From assembly GCA_029747585.1 (NCBI GenBank), contig JAPEVF010000401.1, forward strand, positions 1-40,902: a DNA stretch of 40,902 bases, given 5' to 3'. Under the pieces are notes generated by a model, which did not search any database, was not told the DNA's origin, and worked only from the letters and a program-made list of their open reading frames with translations. The position numbers and the translations under genes were made by a program. Shown here one piece after another: positions 1-11,801 of the stretch. Positions within the stretch are counted from its first letter, which is position 1; each line of letters opens with the position of its first letter. This DNA is from Pleurotus djamor (Eukaryota; Basidiomycota; Agaricomycetes; Agaricales; Pleurotaceae).

Positions 1-536
1 CTACCATCCCAATTCAGATGTGTTTTTCTTCGAAGTCCCCGTCATCGCCATCTTCACTAAATTTGACCATCTTGAAATTGATGCCTTCACTATCCTCCAA
101 GATGAAGGACTTGGCGAGGATGAGGCACTGAAGGAAGCACCACATCGTGCGAAATCCGATTTTGAAAGAGACCATCTCCCCAGGCTCCTCAACTGCAAAA
201 ATCGACCTCAGAGTCACATCTACCTTCGAGGTAACGCACGGCCTTGACCCGTTCTCTATGTCACCACTTACAAGACCGGAATTTGCTTCTATAGATATGC
301 ATGAAGCCACTACCAGTATTGCCCCTCTCGCCGAAGTTACCGCCGAAGTTGATTCCCACCTTCGTCCTGACTTTCATCACCGTCGACAGCGTCATCATCT
401 CGAGTTCTGGCTTTACACAAGACATAAAATACTTAAGTTATTCGGAAACGAATCGATGTCGGTTGCTACGCGTCGCCGTATCATGTCTCACAATTGGGGC
501 AACCAGCTCAAACCATCATCAAACCATCATTCGTAA
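1..536 (+). CDS. P-loop GTPase (G-domain protein), C-terminal fragment
   Basis: The 5' part lies outside the window. Frame 2 from base 2 reads VPVIAIFTKFDHLEID, in which TKFD is the G4 base-recognition motif (N/T-K-x-D) of a TRAFAC-type GTPase. It continues through the acidic stretch after G4 that is familiar from large basidiomycete G-domain (HSR1-related) proteins. The exon ends at 230; a 64-nt intron (231-294, gtaacg...atag) rejoins CGA G|AT to give HIYLRDMHE, matching the YLRDMHKP-like motif of that family. The second exon runs 295-536 (TAA) and keeps the QRHHLEF segment that corresponds to QRNNLEL in relatives. Function in fungi is not established. I infer a cytosolic GTP-binding protein. 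The family call is good; the exact orthologue is unknown. Confidence 0.72.
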
Positions 537-1023
537 CGGACCCTCCCCCGACGCCTATTGTCTTTGCGCCTAAGCATAGGGCAGAGCGACAACATTTGAG
601 ACAGTGCGCTAAATCGATAGGTAGTGACATGAAGTGGGCCAGTGACACCAGTGCTTTTTGCGCGTAGCTCCGTTTGTTACTGCCGCAGTCCCGCAGTAGC
701 ATGGCCTTCCAAGGAATCGAGCCAAATTTACTTGCATCGGAATAGGCTTACCCACTCCACCAGTTCTGGCTGCCGAATCCACCGCCGAAATACTCCAGAT
801 GGAGACGTGTGCCCTTATTTACATCAGAGGTGTGTTGCAACTACGGGAACCTAACGTTTCACTTACATCCACCGTCTCGGAATCATAGCGCACAAGGGCA
901 GTGCCTCATTTAAGCTGCGAGGCCTCAGCGCTGTGTTGCATAGGAACTCTGGTAGTCTTCCCCCCTGTCCTCTGGGTTTACAAATATTCTCTTCCGGCGT
1001 AATCGACTCTCCACCTACCCATC
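537..1023. other. intergenic, presumed chitin synthase 5' region
   Basis: No coding frame with family resemblance is seen on either strand. The segment separates the GTPase stop at 536 from the chitin synthase ATG at 1024 and presumably holds the promoter and 5' UTR of the latter. The 60 bases before the ATG are pyrimidine-rich, as is common upstream of fungal start codons. No clear TATA box is visible. Confidence 0.4.
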
Positions 1024-4000
1024 ATGTCAAACACCCCTCCCCCATCCAAGAGGAACGACTCGCTACGACCTGGTACTCCACAGGCCTTACTCCCTTCTCA
1101 CTCTCGAAACTCGTCGGTGGGCTCGACACCAGAACCTAGCATCTACGGCGGCGCGGAAGATCCATTCGGAGACTCGTCAAGGTCGCGCAACCCACAAATC
1201 AAGTTTGTTGAGCCCTCGATTCGCAATCAGAGCGTTAGCGACTTCGGTGCATACGGCGCGAGCTCGGTATCGCTCCCGTACGGTGATCAACATGAAGGTC
1301 GATATTACGAGGAATCAGAGAAGGTTCCTTTGACCTCTGGAGAGAATTATCCAGGAGGATTTTACCCCCCTGGGTGAGTATTATCGCATCACCTCGCTCA
1401 GCACTCGTTACTGAGACTTCAACAGCGATGTGGACAAACTGGATTTGCCGTATCCTCCGGGAACCCGCCCAGACTCTGTGTATTCAACGGGCGTGGAAAG
1501 TGCATGGCGTCGACGCCAGACGATCAAGCGTGGAGTTACCAGAAAGGTCAAGCTGACAAAGGGTAACTTCATCGCGGAATACGCAGTTCCTACGCCCATC
1601 TATAGCGCGATCGAGGGCAAGTACAAGCAGAGTTCATCCACAGAGTTCACGTTTGTACCAGCCCCTTCTATCCTGCGCCCATCCACTTACCACGTCGTCC
1701 TCCCTTAGCCACATGCGGTACACTGCAGCCACATGTGACCCCGATGAATTCACTGAGGAGAATGGCTGGTCTTTGCGAACGAAGCTGTACAATCGACAAA
1801 CGGAGATCCTCATTGCCGTCACGTCCTACAATGAAGACAAGACGCTCTACGCTCGCACCCTCCATGGTGTCATGCTCAATATCCGTGATATCTGTAAGAC
1901 CAAGCAATCTAAATTCTGGCGTCGCTCCGCGGAGGAGGGTACCCCAGGTTGGCAGCGAATTACTGTCGCCCTCATCGTGGACGGTCTAGAGGCCATGGAC
2001 AAAAGTGTCTTGGATCTCTTGGAAACCGTGGGTGTTTACCAGGACGGTGAGTTAGTTCCCGATCATATTGCCGCGCAGCGCTCATCGCCCATATGACGTA
2101 TAGGCGTCATGAAGAAGAACGTGGATGGCAAAGACACGGTCGCCCACATATTCGAGGTAAATCTTAGCATCTGATTGTTGCGGGCGGCGTTTTGACCATT
2201 CGTATCAATAGTACACTACACAGCTCTCCGTAGATGCGAAGCCGCAGCTAGTTCTCCCACAAGGAGAGGATCCTCTCAACCTTGTCCCCGTTCAAATTAT
2301 TTTCGTCCTGAAAGCGAAGAACCAGAAGAAGATCAATTCTCATAGATGGTTGTTCAACGGCATCGGGAAGATGCTAGAAGTAAGTTTCCATTCAACTCAG
2401 TATTCCAGCGTTCCAGACTCTGATCCCTTTCCAGCCGGAGACTTGTGTCCTCATCGATGCTGGTACCAAACCCGGTCACAAGTCGATCTACTACTTGTGG
2501 GAGGCGTTTTACAACAACAAGAACTTGGGAGGGTGCTGTGGCGAAATCCACGCCATGATCAAGGGCGGCAAAAAGCTGCTCAACCCATTGGTCGCTGCAC
2601 AGAACTTCGAGTACAAAATGTCGAATATCCTTGGTATGTCTATGACGTCATACCACTGCCATCGTTCGTCTAACAGGTGCAACCCAGACAAGCCACTTGA
2701 AAGTAGCTTCGGCTATGTTTCTGTCCTTCCTGGAGCCTTTTCGGCGTACCGATACCGTGCTGTAAGATCACTCCCCGATTCTAACAGCATCGGTTTTCAA
2801 TTCTCATCATAATTCTTTAGATCCTCGGCAGACCTTTGGAGCAGTACTTCCACGGAGACCACTCATTGGCTGATCGCTTAGGCGACAAGGGTATCCATGG
2901 CATGAGTATCTTCACCAAAAATATGTTCTTGGCCGAGGATCGTATCCTGTGCTTTGAGCTAGTCGCAAAGGCGAAGGATCGGTGGACTTTGACCTATGTC
3001 AAACCTAGCAAAGCCGAGACGGACGTCCCCGAAAGTGCTGCGGAATTGATTGGTCAACGAAGGCGGTGGCTCAATGGATCGTTTGCCGCGTCGGTCGTAA
3101 GTCCCCGTCCTCGTCTTCGAAACTAATTGTTGACCAAATGGCCTCGCACAGTATGCCCTTGTGAACTTCTTCCGGATTTACAAATCGGGTCACGGTGTTA
3201 TCAGGATGTTTTTCTTCCACGTCCAAGCTTTGGTACGGTTTCTCTTTCGAGTGAGCTCATGTGTCTCGTGAACTAACCGGTCCATCATGACAGTACAATG
3301 CATTCTCTCTCTTCTTTTCTTGGTTTGCCCTGGCCAATCTCTGGCTCAGTTTCAGCATCATCATCGAGCTGCTCCCTACTCAGGGAGTGGTCCTTGTCAG
3401 CCGTCCCTTTGTGAGCGTCTTCGGTCTATCCTATCACTGGGCATCCCTAATATCCTCTCGTAGGCTCATTGGTTCAACGCGACACTTGAATGGATATATC
3501 TCGCTTTCCTTACCCTACAAGTACGTCCGTTCGATAATAATCTTCTTCAGTTTGTCTCAACCATTTTTCCAGTTCGTATTAGCTCTTGGGAATCGTCCAA
3601 AGGGCGAGCGGCTAGCGTACACTGTGACGATGGCGTACGCATTCCCCTTTGATTACTCATCACTACGTACTAACATTACATTTAGTGTCTATGCGGTACT
3701 CTCAGTGTATCTTTTGATATGCTCGTTCTGGCTGACCGCCTTGGCTTTCGGGGTAAGCAAGACGACAATTGAGTTTAGTAAATATCGCTAACTTTTCCGA
3801 TGACACGCAGAACATCTCGAGGGAATTGTCACAGCAAAATGCTTCGCTCATCGCCTCCATATTCGCCCCTCCGCTTGGACCTCTCCTTGCAGCATTGATC
3901 TCGACTTTCGGAGTGTATTTCATCGCATCTTTCCTCTATGTAAGATAAGCTTTGCATCTTATTTTGTCTCTTTCCGCTAACTCTCTTGAAAGGGTGACCC

Positions 4001-4732
4001 ATGGCACATGTTCTCTAGCTTCCCCCAGTATCTATGCTTGGCTCCTTCTTTCATTAACGTCCTCAACGTTTACGCCTTCTGTAATTTGCATGATGTGAGT
4101 GTTTGGAATTTCGATGCCTCACTTCCCGTTTGACACTCGTTTCAGGTGTCCTGGGGTACAAAGGGGAGCGACAAAGCCGATGCGCTTCCATCTATCTCAT
4201 CGAAGAAGGGCCCGGATGCTCCTGTCGTCGAGGATGTTACCAAGATGCAGGAAGATGTCGACGCGGCATTCAAGGAAACTGTCACGCGTGCCCTATCCAA
4301 AGTCAAGGAGGTAGAAGTACGGGAGAAGCCTACGATGGACGATGAGAACAGAACTTTCCGAACGAGGCTTGTGGCGTTCTGGATGCTCACCAACGGCGCT
4401 CTCGTTATTTTCGTCGAGAACATCAACGGTTGGCTAGATGTTGAGAACCCCAACATCACCATCGAACAGATACGGGAGTTTAATACTGGATTGGTGCGTT
4501 TACTCTCTGTGTGCAAACCTTATCGATTACTGACCCATCGGTTTAGGGAGCGAAAACCAACGGCTACTTCGCTTTCATCCTTTACTCCACCTTTGCTCTT
4601 GCTATGATCCGATTCATTGGGGTCAGTTCTTGAAATGCTCTCCCTCACCTCATCCTTGTCTAATCCTTCATCTCATAGTGCCTCTTCTACTTCCTGAAAA
4701 GAAACCTTTTCAGGTGTTGCCGACGAAACTAG
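1024..4732 (+). CDS. CHS: chitin synthase, division 1 (class I-III)
   Basis: Processive plasma-membrane glycosyltransferase (GT2) that polymerises UDP-GlcNAc into cell-wall chitin. I resolve 18 exons: 1024-1373, 1426-1650, 1709-2046, 2104-2156, 2212-2379, 2435-2633, 2688-2761, 2821-3096, 3152-3232, 3294-3410, 3464-3520, 3573-3634, 3686-3752, 3811-3939, 3993-4094, 4146-4493, 4547-4621 and 4679-4732. They sum to 2775 nt (924 aa), the usual length. A Pro/Ser-rich cytosolic N-terminus is followed by the chitin synthase N-terminal motif [20 protein letters not shown], then the catalytic core with [19 protein letters not shown] (EDR at about 508-510) and QRRRW (about 548-552, product-tunnel signature). 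Several C-terminal membrane spans follow, and the protein ends CCRRN. The [10 protein letters not shown] and [15 protein letters not shown] wording suggests class III, but class cannot be fixed without a tree. Exon 7 uses the acceptor at 2687, which restores [10 protein letters not shown]. Confidence 0.95.
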
Positions 4733-5351
4733 ATTGTGAATACCCTTCGTCCGGACTGAAAACATGCTTGTGAAATACATGGACCCCCCCACTTCTGCAC
4801 CTCTTCCAAACGTTTAGAATCATGCCTCATGACATACTACGGACCCACTACGGACATCTACAATGTAATTTCGTTATATAAGCCCATACCCATCTGCTGT
4901 TTGGCAACAGTTTACATACTGGATAATTTTATATCAAGCGGTGTCACATCGTTTCTCATGTGTCTCTTACCACGTATTATCTTCATTCCAATGGATTGGC
5001 GTCACCCGAGGGGGTAATGCAGTAACGAACAACAGTGCTTAGGCGTTGGACCCCTCAAGCTGCTGGGCTGTTTGAGTGCTTCCACGTAGTTTTTTTGTGC
5101 GCTCTCAGGGCAAGATCGCTGGGCTTAAGATGGCCTGCCTTACAGTCCAAACGCGAGAGAAGCGAGTTTCTACCCAGTGATGTTGAATTGAGATACGACT
5201 CACAGAAATCGCTGCGGATAGCGTGTCAACCAATCGGGCAAGTAATCGTAACTCTGGGGCCGTTGGTTCCCTTATCATGTCATGTCATACAAAGTCACAG
5301 TCTTATTTTTACGCCTTTGTAGAGCGTTCATCCCGCAAATATACCGTACGG
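4733..5351. other. convergent 3' intergenic region
   Basis: Lies between the stop of chitin synthase and the stop of the convergent membrane-protein gene. Only short frames without family resemblance are present. It is expected to hold the 3' UTRs of both genes. Nothing else is recognised. Confidence 0.4.
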
Positions 5352-6983
5352 TTAGCCTATAGGAGAGTCCAAATCATTGTGTCTTATGATACGAGATGCA
5401 ACTCGTGGAGATGACGTCAATGCTTTCTCCACGTAAAGCTTCGCTGGTAGCGTGACATCAGATTGCGTGCATAAGCCTGGGGAGTTATTCCACGGACGGA
5501 ATGTAAATATGCTGTGCGAGGCCGAAGCTTCTTGGGAGAGCGCAGAGTTTGATGGTGTCTGGGAAGTAAGCCAGGGACTTGATTGAATTTCCGTCGATGC
5601 GAATGACGTATGCTGAGGTTGGTGAAATTGGATGGAATGTGTGCTTAAAGGAGGGCAGTGTTGTTTGATTAGTGCACGAATAGTGGATGTTGTTGGGACT
5701 ATCCCCTGGAAGAGAGAAAGCTTAGCACTGACTCACAAATAAGGGGTACGAGGGTAGCTTAAGGGAGCTTTGAGATGACTTACGACAAGTTGGGAAGTGA
5801 TGGCATAGGTAGAGGACTAGGATAAAGGAGTTGAATAGGAGGCGTGCTAGGAGCTCAAGACAAAGACTCACAAAGGCGGTTCCCATGTTCGGAAGCGTTA
5901 TTGGGCTTGTGTACAGATATGTCTCGTTTGTTATCCCCGAAGTAATACTTAGACAGATTAGGCATAGCGAGTAGAGAGCACCAGATTCTAAACTGAGATG
6001 GAATGGGTCAACCGATATCCAGAGGAATTAATAATTGAACGTCACTGACAGGACATGTATAGCAGTTGTACCTTGAGATCGATGCGTTCCTACGGGTTGG
6101 ATGCGGCGAACTACCTTCCATATGTGAAAGACTATTTTTCATGTTATTTCCGGACTGGTGAAATCGTTAACGAGAACCCATACCAGAAAGTGCCAAGGCC
6201 ACTGAATGCGTGCCTAAGATCAAGGCAAAGGAAGCATTGGAGAGGGGATACACATAACCGACGACTACAAAAAGCGATGAGCCACACCCAGGTCGCGAGT
6301 CGTGGAGGAATCTGGTTTTACCACATGACGTGATGAATAGTAACGTGGAGATGCCCGTAGCATAGGATGAGCGGCATAGAACATGGCATCGGGAGACCTA
6401 TGGGCTTAGGAGCTCAGGGGAGTTGAAAGTGTAGGAAATAATGAGCCTTACTATGACCAAGTCGGCGATCAACCTGGGTGTTTGGTGAGGACCTTCCATC
6501 TGGCTGATAAGAACTCAATGGAACTTACGTATTTGTAGTGTGTAAGATAGCCAATGGTATGTCACAGCGTCGATCGACTTTTCCAAACTTGCAAAGATGG
6601 TAGAATTTCCATGTGTCGATCCCGATCCGTGTCGTAGATAGAGACCACATGATGAACATTGCGAAGGGGAGAACTCGTCCCAGTCCGACTGCAGGTCGAT
6701 TCTTGGAGACGTAGATTGCAGCGGAAAAGAAGACAAGGTAAATGCCTATGATAATGATAATGTCGTTAAATCTGTCAATTCATCGAGTAGAGAGAATTAA
6801 GACATACCATAGAACAGGGATTCTAGCTACTTATGGTATCAGGTTGGTCACCATGTCGATCCCAACAAACTTGCAATTCTTGCACTTACAATGAGCGGGA
6901 TGATGACAGTCTGCGCGCTCAGTCAAACAGCTCAGTCGAAATTGGCGCTGTGATCTTACCTGTGCATGAGGACCAATGGGCAT
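5352..6983 (-). CDS. multi-pass membrane protein, DUF6533/DUF6534-like
   Basis: No single long frame exists here, but splicing gives a clean 342-aa protein. Exons (minus strand): 6983-6960, 6910-6890, 6826-6808, 6745-6529, 6473-6452, 6397-6322, 6264-6184, 6110-6050, 5992-5872, 5816-5784 and 5705-5352 (1029 nt, in frame). It starts MPIGPHAQTVIIPLILESLF and continues YGIYLVFFSAAIYVSKNRP, RVLPFAMFIMWSLSTTRIGI, STLLFITSC, a segment FALILGTHSVALALS, then HVLLESGALYSLCLICLS and SQLVGIVPTTSTIRALI, before a hydrophilic tail. These blocks (LFYGIYLVFF, LLESGALY, GIVPT) are those of the seven-helix-like membrane proteins that are greatly expanded in Agaricomycetes. Their function is unknown; a receptor-like or transporter-like role is only guessed. 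Start chosen because an in-frame TAA lies just upstream. Confidence 0.82.
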
Positions 6984-7527
6984 ATCGCATCGCGCTTCAA
7001 GTTAGGAGCAGATGAAGAGGGTGCAATGTAGATACCTGGATAGAATGCGAACGATGTTTGCAACACTCGTTAAGTACTTCCGCGATGAACTTGGGCTGTA
7101 CAATGGGAGTCGATGTAGAACCACAAAAGCGCGGAATCTATAGGGAGCTATTCTGGAAAAGCTGTAGTTAATTGCTGTAGACGATTTATATACGTTTCCG
7201 TTGGATCGTTGTATTTGGATTCTGTCAGGGGAGGTCGTCTACTCGTCGGATCCAGTCTTCTCAATCTTCGAGGAGGATGAGAGCGTACATGGAGTCTTTG
7301 GATGGCCTCCTATAGCTTGAGTTACGAGAGGGTACATTCGTATCCGTGAGTTACAATCCATGAGGTACTACTTAAGAGGCGCCAATTTCCCATGACGCTC
7401 GCTGTGCTAGTCGCCTAGTTCTCGTACATGGATATCGAAGCAGGGTGAGATACTCCTAGTTAGGGGGCTTGACTAGAAGGAGACTAACGGGGTGCTTCTC
7501 TTTGTTCATGGAACTTAGGCGGAGGAA
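6984..7527. other. intergenic region upstream of the membrane-protein gene
   Basis: Holds the presumed promoter of the minus-strand membrane-protein gene and the 3' end of the F-box gene. An alternative last intron of the F-box gene (7555-7486) would place its stop at 7473. No other coding signal is recognised. Confidence 0.35.
7185..7192 (-). promoter_or_regulatory. possible TATA box of the membrane-protein gene
   Basis: On the minus strand the sequence reads TATATAAA, about 200 nt upstream of the predicted ATG at 6983. Position and orientation suit a core promoter with a roughly 170-nt leader. This is motif evidence only. Confidence 0.3.
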
Positions 7528-8481
7528 TCATAAATAGGTCAACAAGAACTTACCTGGGCTTCGTCGACAGAGGCCCGAAGAATACGGATGTCGAGGTTGG
7601 AGAGAAGGTATGGGAGGGACGATGGAGATATCGCGTAGCGACCCTTCGGAGTGCATCCTCTCAATAGTCTCTTCGATGAGTGTCCAAACCGGGCTTTGGC
7701 GATTCTTCGTTTGGGGGTACGTTATCGACAACGACTGGAGTACACCATGCGACGGAATACGTTGGATGAGGGTGAGAGTCGACCTCAAGACGTAATGAAA
7801 GTTGATGAATTGAGGGTGATAATACGCAAAATTAATGTGGAGGGACAGTAACTGGGGGAGGCGCAACTCTTCACTTAAGCTTAAGGATGAAGTGACGTTG
7901 GAGCGACGAGTGGGTGAGTCTATAATATATGTCAACAAAAGCTGTAAGGATTAAAAGGGATACCCACAAACTATCTGTATGTTGAGTTTCAGTGTCGTCA
8001 AGGAGGAAAACGAGAGAGGGAAAATGAAGGATCGGAGCCAAGGAAGAGTTGCCAGAGGTGAACTCCATGTCAAAGTGGTGACACTCTCCAAGTGCGAAGA
8101 CATCTCTAGTGAACATTGTCGTCTAGTTGGGGATGTCGATGAGGTATGGCTCGATAGAAGGCCCTGAGGGCATCGTAGCCCAAGGCTTTCTAGGCGAGGA
8201 AACACCATAGAAAGCCTGTGGTAGAGATCGGAGGGCTGAAGCTGGAGAAATGGTATGCTAATCTCGACATCAAGGTGGCGGACAAAGCGCACCAGATGGG
8301 GCGACCTATTGAAGAACTTCCAGAAAGCAACCTCATCATTGCGAGAACCGCTTAAGGCGACGTCGTGGAACAGTAGTGACTGGGCGATGGCAAGCCACGA
8401 GCTGTGTACCAGCGACGACGCCTCAATCGCCGAGAAAGACGCAAAAGATAGAATGTGGGCAATGATCTCGAGGGGAAGCAT
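7528..8481 (-). CDS. F-box/LRR-like protein
   Basis: Predicted substrate adaptor of an SCF ubiquitin ligase. Two exons, 8481-7968 and 7919-7528, with a 48-nt intron, make 301 aa. The protein begins directly with the F-box: MLPLEIIAHILSFASFSAIE and the following SSLVHSSWLAIAQSLLFHDV. Irregular leucine-rich segments follow (FPRLESLGLRCP, SLTTLKLNIQ, LRLPQLLSLHI, VLQSLSITYP). An in-frame upstream ATG at 8559 would add residues read through an ambiguous base (8522) beside a long A run, so I prefer the internal start. The 3' end may instead splice at a gtaagt donor (7555), changing only the last few residues. The substrate is unknown. Confidence 0.75.
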
Positions 8482-8821
8482 AGGGATTGGTGAGAGGACC
8501 GACGAGCAACGATTCAAAGGTNAAAAAAAAAATTCTTGCGAAGCTATCAAAATTTGCATCGAGAATGATGCTGCATGAGAAAACGGAATAATCTCATGAA
8601 GATGATTGGGTGGTGGGTGACCTTGAGCCTATAACAAAGAAGATCAGACGGAGCAAACAGAATTCTCTTGACACGACTGGGAAACGAGTTGAACCCAAGA
8701 TGGCGGGCTCTAGGAGAGTAGCCATTAAGTATAGCCGTCGTCAGCTGTAGTGCAAATAGCTAGACAGCGACGTGAGAGTAGTAAACATAAACCACATTAT
8801 AGATTTGATATAAATGTACTC
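8482..8821. other. intergenic, 3' of UTP7 and 5' of the F-box gene
   Basis: Contains the presumed promoter of the minus-strand F-box gene and the UTP7 3' UTR. An N at 8522 lies beside a run of ten A. No gene is recognised. Confidence 0.35.
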
Positions 8822-10931
8822 TTATGCCTTGCGTTGGAAGCGGTCCAACGCCGAAGGCTTTGTGTTGTCGGCGCCAGCAGCAGCAATCTCAGCCTGGCGT
8901 TTGGCCTCTTTTTGCTTCTCGAGTTTTGCGCGAATCGCCACCTAGAGCGGCGACATGAGTATAGATAATCCATTNGGGGGGAAAGAACTTACCACGGTCG
9001 GGTCGATGACATTCTTCCGCTGCTTGCGAAGATACCTGGCGATGAAGGAGGTGAATACGATGAGAAGAGAAGCGCAGAGGAGGCGAACATACCTCTTCAA
9101 ACTCTTGCCTTTACCCCTCATCTTTCGCTTCTCCCTTTCTTCTCTGGAAGCGCCCTTTCCATGGTCGTTGTCCGCATCATCCACATCACTATCCACATCC
9201 TCAGTCGTGTCAGCCTTCCCAGAAACCTTCAGTCTCTCCATCCTTGATAATCGGGCGTATGGAACCTGAGCAACAGGTTTGCCATCCACCCCAAGACCAG
9301 GACCAGTGGTTAGCTTGGAGGGAGGAGCCAAGGATCCTACGAAATCCGGATCGAGGGAAATCATATCGGGCTGGATCTTATCTAACAGGTTCTTCACTTC
9401 TCGTTCGCGCCTAGCTTTCTTGTTCTCGAATGGATCTGCCTCTGTGCTGTCGAAGTTGGGTTCTCCGGAGCCAGGAACCAAGATGCTGGATACGCCGGAA
9501 TTGTGTCCGACGGTGAGGATATCCTGGAAAGGCGCAAATCGTACGGATGTGAGGGGCCTGCTGGTTATGGGGTGTGTGATATATAGGGGAGGGGATGTTC
9601 TGGGAGTAAAGGGAGTGTGTATTGACGGGCTGCTGTACACCTGTACGGATGATATGAGACGACATCAACGATGGCTTCGCCGACACGTACATTTACAGTC
9701 CCTCCGCTTGCAGTAGCCAGGAAACCCCGTTGTGACCAATCTAGTTCGGCGGGACCTCCTCGAGACGACCATTCACGGACTGCGCCTTTCCAATTTCGAC
9801 AATCCCAGACTTTGACGATAGAGTCCTGGCCAGCGGTGGCCATATACCGTCCACCTTGACTAGGATCCACTGCAACACTCATCACTGGTCCCATATGCGC
9901 CAGAAGCTGCACCGCTGGATGCGGCAGATTAGGCGTCCAAAGGGTGACACAACCATTCTGATGGCCAAGGTGTATTACGGCGTTGTGGGCATTTTGTGTC
10001 ATGGCATTGCATCCCCCGAGTTTTGTGCGATGCTCGACGAGTAGTTGACCCGTTGAAGTGTCTTGATATTTTAGATACCCCGCATTCCCCTGCTCAGAAT
10101 ATTAGCAATAGTCCTATTTATCAGGAAGAAGACTCACAATAGACGCAAGTAGCCAATGATATGGAAGAAATTCCAGTCTCGTTGGCTCGATATGGGATTT
10201 GAGACAATGCAGTTCGACACCGTCTCGGTCGTATATAAAGACATACTTTTTCTGCGCGACGGCAAAGTGTGATTGATCATGTAGAAACCTAAACCGTCTT
10301 CAGACGAATTGACAAACGGATCTCTTGGACGACGTACGTGATATCCCGACATGTTTCCTGCAGCTGGAGTTCTGTATGTAGTTGTCCGGTTTGCCAGTCA
10401 AATGTCGCTGCGTGCCCTGTCCTGCCAACAATGGCTAGATGTCTACGCACTCAGATGTAAATTTTGGCATCCTGTAAAGGAGTAAACGCCTACCGACCGA
10501 CCATTCCGTGTGTATCGTGATCTATACGGTCCACCATCCAGCTTTAGCTGTCTCTGCATACGCGCCGCCTCTTCCCCAGCATTTGCAACGATCTCAGCTT
10601 GTCCCACTCGCCATGTCCTCTCCATCTCGCCCTCGACCTCCATCTTTCCCGCATCCTTTGTCAGTAGTAGTTCTGCATCTTCAAGCAAAGCTTTCGCTTG
10701 AGCTGCATGACCCGTAGTTCGTGTGAGTTGATTCCTGAGCTTTTTGTTGGCAATATGGTTATGCGTTGGGAGATTGCCAATGGATTTTGTGGGTTGGAGA
10801 GATCGAGGGAGAGCCGTTTGCTTGGCTATAGATTGATATGTTACGTCGGACGTCTCTTTTGACGGCTTTGAGACTCTTTTCCGTTTCTTCGAAGACCCAA
10901 TGGCATCAGCCTTGGCTATGAGGGAATCCAT
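8822..10931 (-). CDS. UTP7: U3 snoRNP protein UTP7 (WDR46/BING4 family)
   Basis: Nucleolar WD40 protein of the small-subunit processome, needed for 18S pre-rRNA processing. Seven exons: 10931-10498, 10442-10338, 10288-10138, 10089-9691, 9640-9093, 9035-8993 and 8941-8822 (1800 nt, 599 aa, in frame). The lysine-rich N-terminus ([12 protein letters not shown]) looks like a nucleolar signal. The conserved [20 protein letters not shown] start of the propeller appears once the gtcggt donor at 10497 is used. WD repeats follow, e.g. [20 protein letters not shown]. The BING4CT domain is obvious: [40 protein letters not shown], then an acidic segment and the basic [18 protein letters not shown] tail. 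An N at 8975 falls in the last intron, so the protein is unaffected. Start lies 90 bp from the divergent LSM6. Confidence 0.95.
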
Positions 10932-11021
10932 GATGTCGACGAAGGGGAAAAGCTGAGTGAGCGTCTAATTATTTTCTGTTTGATCTCGGGCGCTTCCACA
11001 ATCTCTTCACCTTCATCCACC
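10932..11021. promoter_or_regulatory. shared bidirectional promoter of UTP7 and LSM6
   Basis: Only 90 bp separate the two ATGs, which point in opposite directions. Both 5' UTRs and core promoters must fit here or overlap the neighbouring gene. The stretch is pyrimidine-rich on the LSM6 strand, and I see no TATA box. Co-expression of two RNA-biogenesis genes is inferred from layout. Confidence 0.6.
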
Positions 11022-11434
11022 ATGGACGGTGACGACAATTCACCACCACCGCCTCCTCCTGAGGACCAGCAACCACCCGCGCCCCCAAATCATACAGGGT
11101 CTCCAACCGACTTCCTGAAAGGTGTAGTTGGGAAACGCGTCATAGTAAGACTGACGTCCGGGGTTGACTATCGTGGTACGCGTGCCTTGGCGATGCTGTT
11201 GATTCACCTTATCTACGTCGCATCATAGGGATCCTTTCGTGCCTAGATGGGTACATGAACATTGCCTTGGAGCAGACAGAAGAACACGTCAACGGGGCTG
11301 TGACAAACCGTTACGGCGACGCATTCATCAGAGGGAACAACGGTGAGAGGCCCCCTTCGATCCTGGATTAGGCGCTACAGATTTCTGATCTGTGACTCCC
11401 AGTACTATACATCTCCGCAGCTGAAGCCTTGTGA
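11022..11434 (+). CDS. LSM6: U6 snRNA-associated Sm-like protein LSm6
   Basis: Subunit of the LSm2-8 ring that binds the U6 snRNA 3' end in the nucleus, and of the LSm1-7 ring in mRNA decay. Three exons, 11022-11175, 11229-11342 and 11403-11434, give 99 aa. The Sm1 motif FLKGVVGKRVIVRLTSGVDY and Sm2-region motif GYMNIALEQTEEHVNG are near-canonical, followed by NRYGDAFIRGNN and the typical C-terminus VLYISAAEAL. A proline-rich N-terminal extension of about 27 residues (PPPPPPEDQQ...) precedes the Sm fold and accounts for the length above the usual 80-86 aa. The start context CACCATGG is strong. Confidence 0.96.
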
Positions 11435-11801
11435 CTGGAAAACAGAGCGGTATCAAGCTCCTGGTCGCGCTGTACGCTAATAAACCATATACCGGGACTC
11501 CATGAGAAGCGAATGCGACTTTTTGACATTTTGCACAACACTGTATTAGGACTGCTTTCCGATTAACACCTTGCGTGCGTGTGGTGGCTAAATGGGCGCG
11601 CCGTCAAATACCCACGATAAAGATGGACAGCCATGTGAGTGAGAGAGCGTTTTCTGGGGCTGTAAATACGGTGCACTCGATCTCTATCCCTCACAACGCT
11701 CTCTCCCTCACATCGGGATGAGATAGCAGCGCAGTTACTCTCCCCCTACCCGCCAGTTCTTCTGCCTCTATTTATCTTTTCCTCGGCGCACTTCCACAAA
11801 C
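11435..11801. other. intergenic, kinase promoter region
   Basis: No coding frame is recognised. It holds the LSM6 3' end and the upstream region of the kinase gene. The stretch just before 11802 is rich in pyrimidine tracts, typical of a fungal promoter/leader. Confidence 0.35.
11479..11484 (+). terminator. possible polyadenylation signal of LSM6
   Basis: A canonical AATAAA lies 45 nt after the LSM6 stop codon. Fungal poly(A) signals are loose, so this is suggestive only. Confidence 0.35.

Noticed and set aside
14..310. 98-aa minus-strand frame at the left edge
   Set aside because: It is antisense to the GTPase exon, which carries the TKFD motif and a proper splice junction. The minus-strand translation has no family resemblance.
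9279..9716. 145-aa plus-strand frame
   Set aside because: Overlaps UTP7 coding exons on the opposite strand. The UTP7 BING4CT domain is unmistakable.
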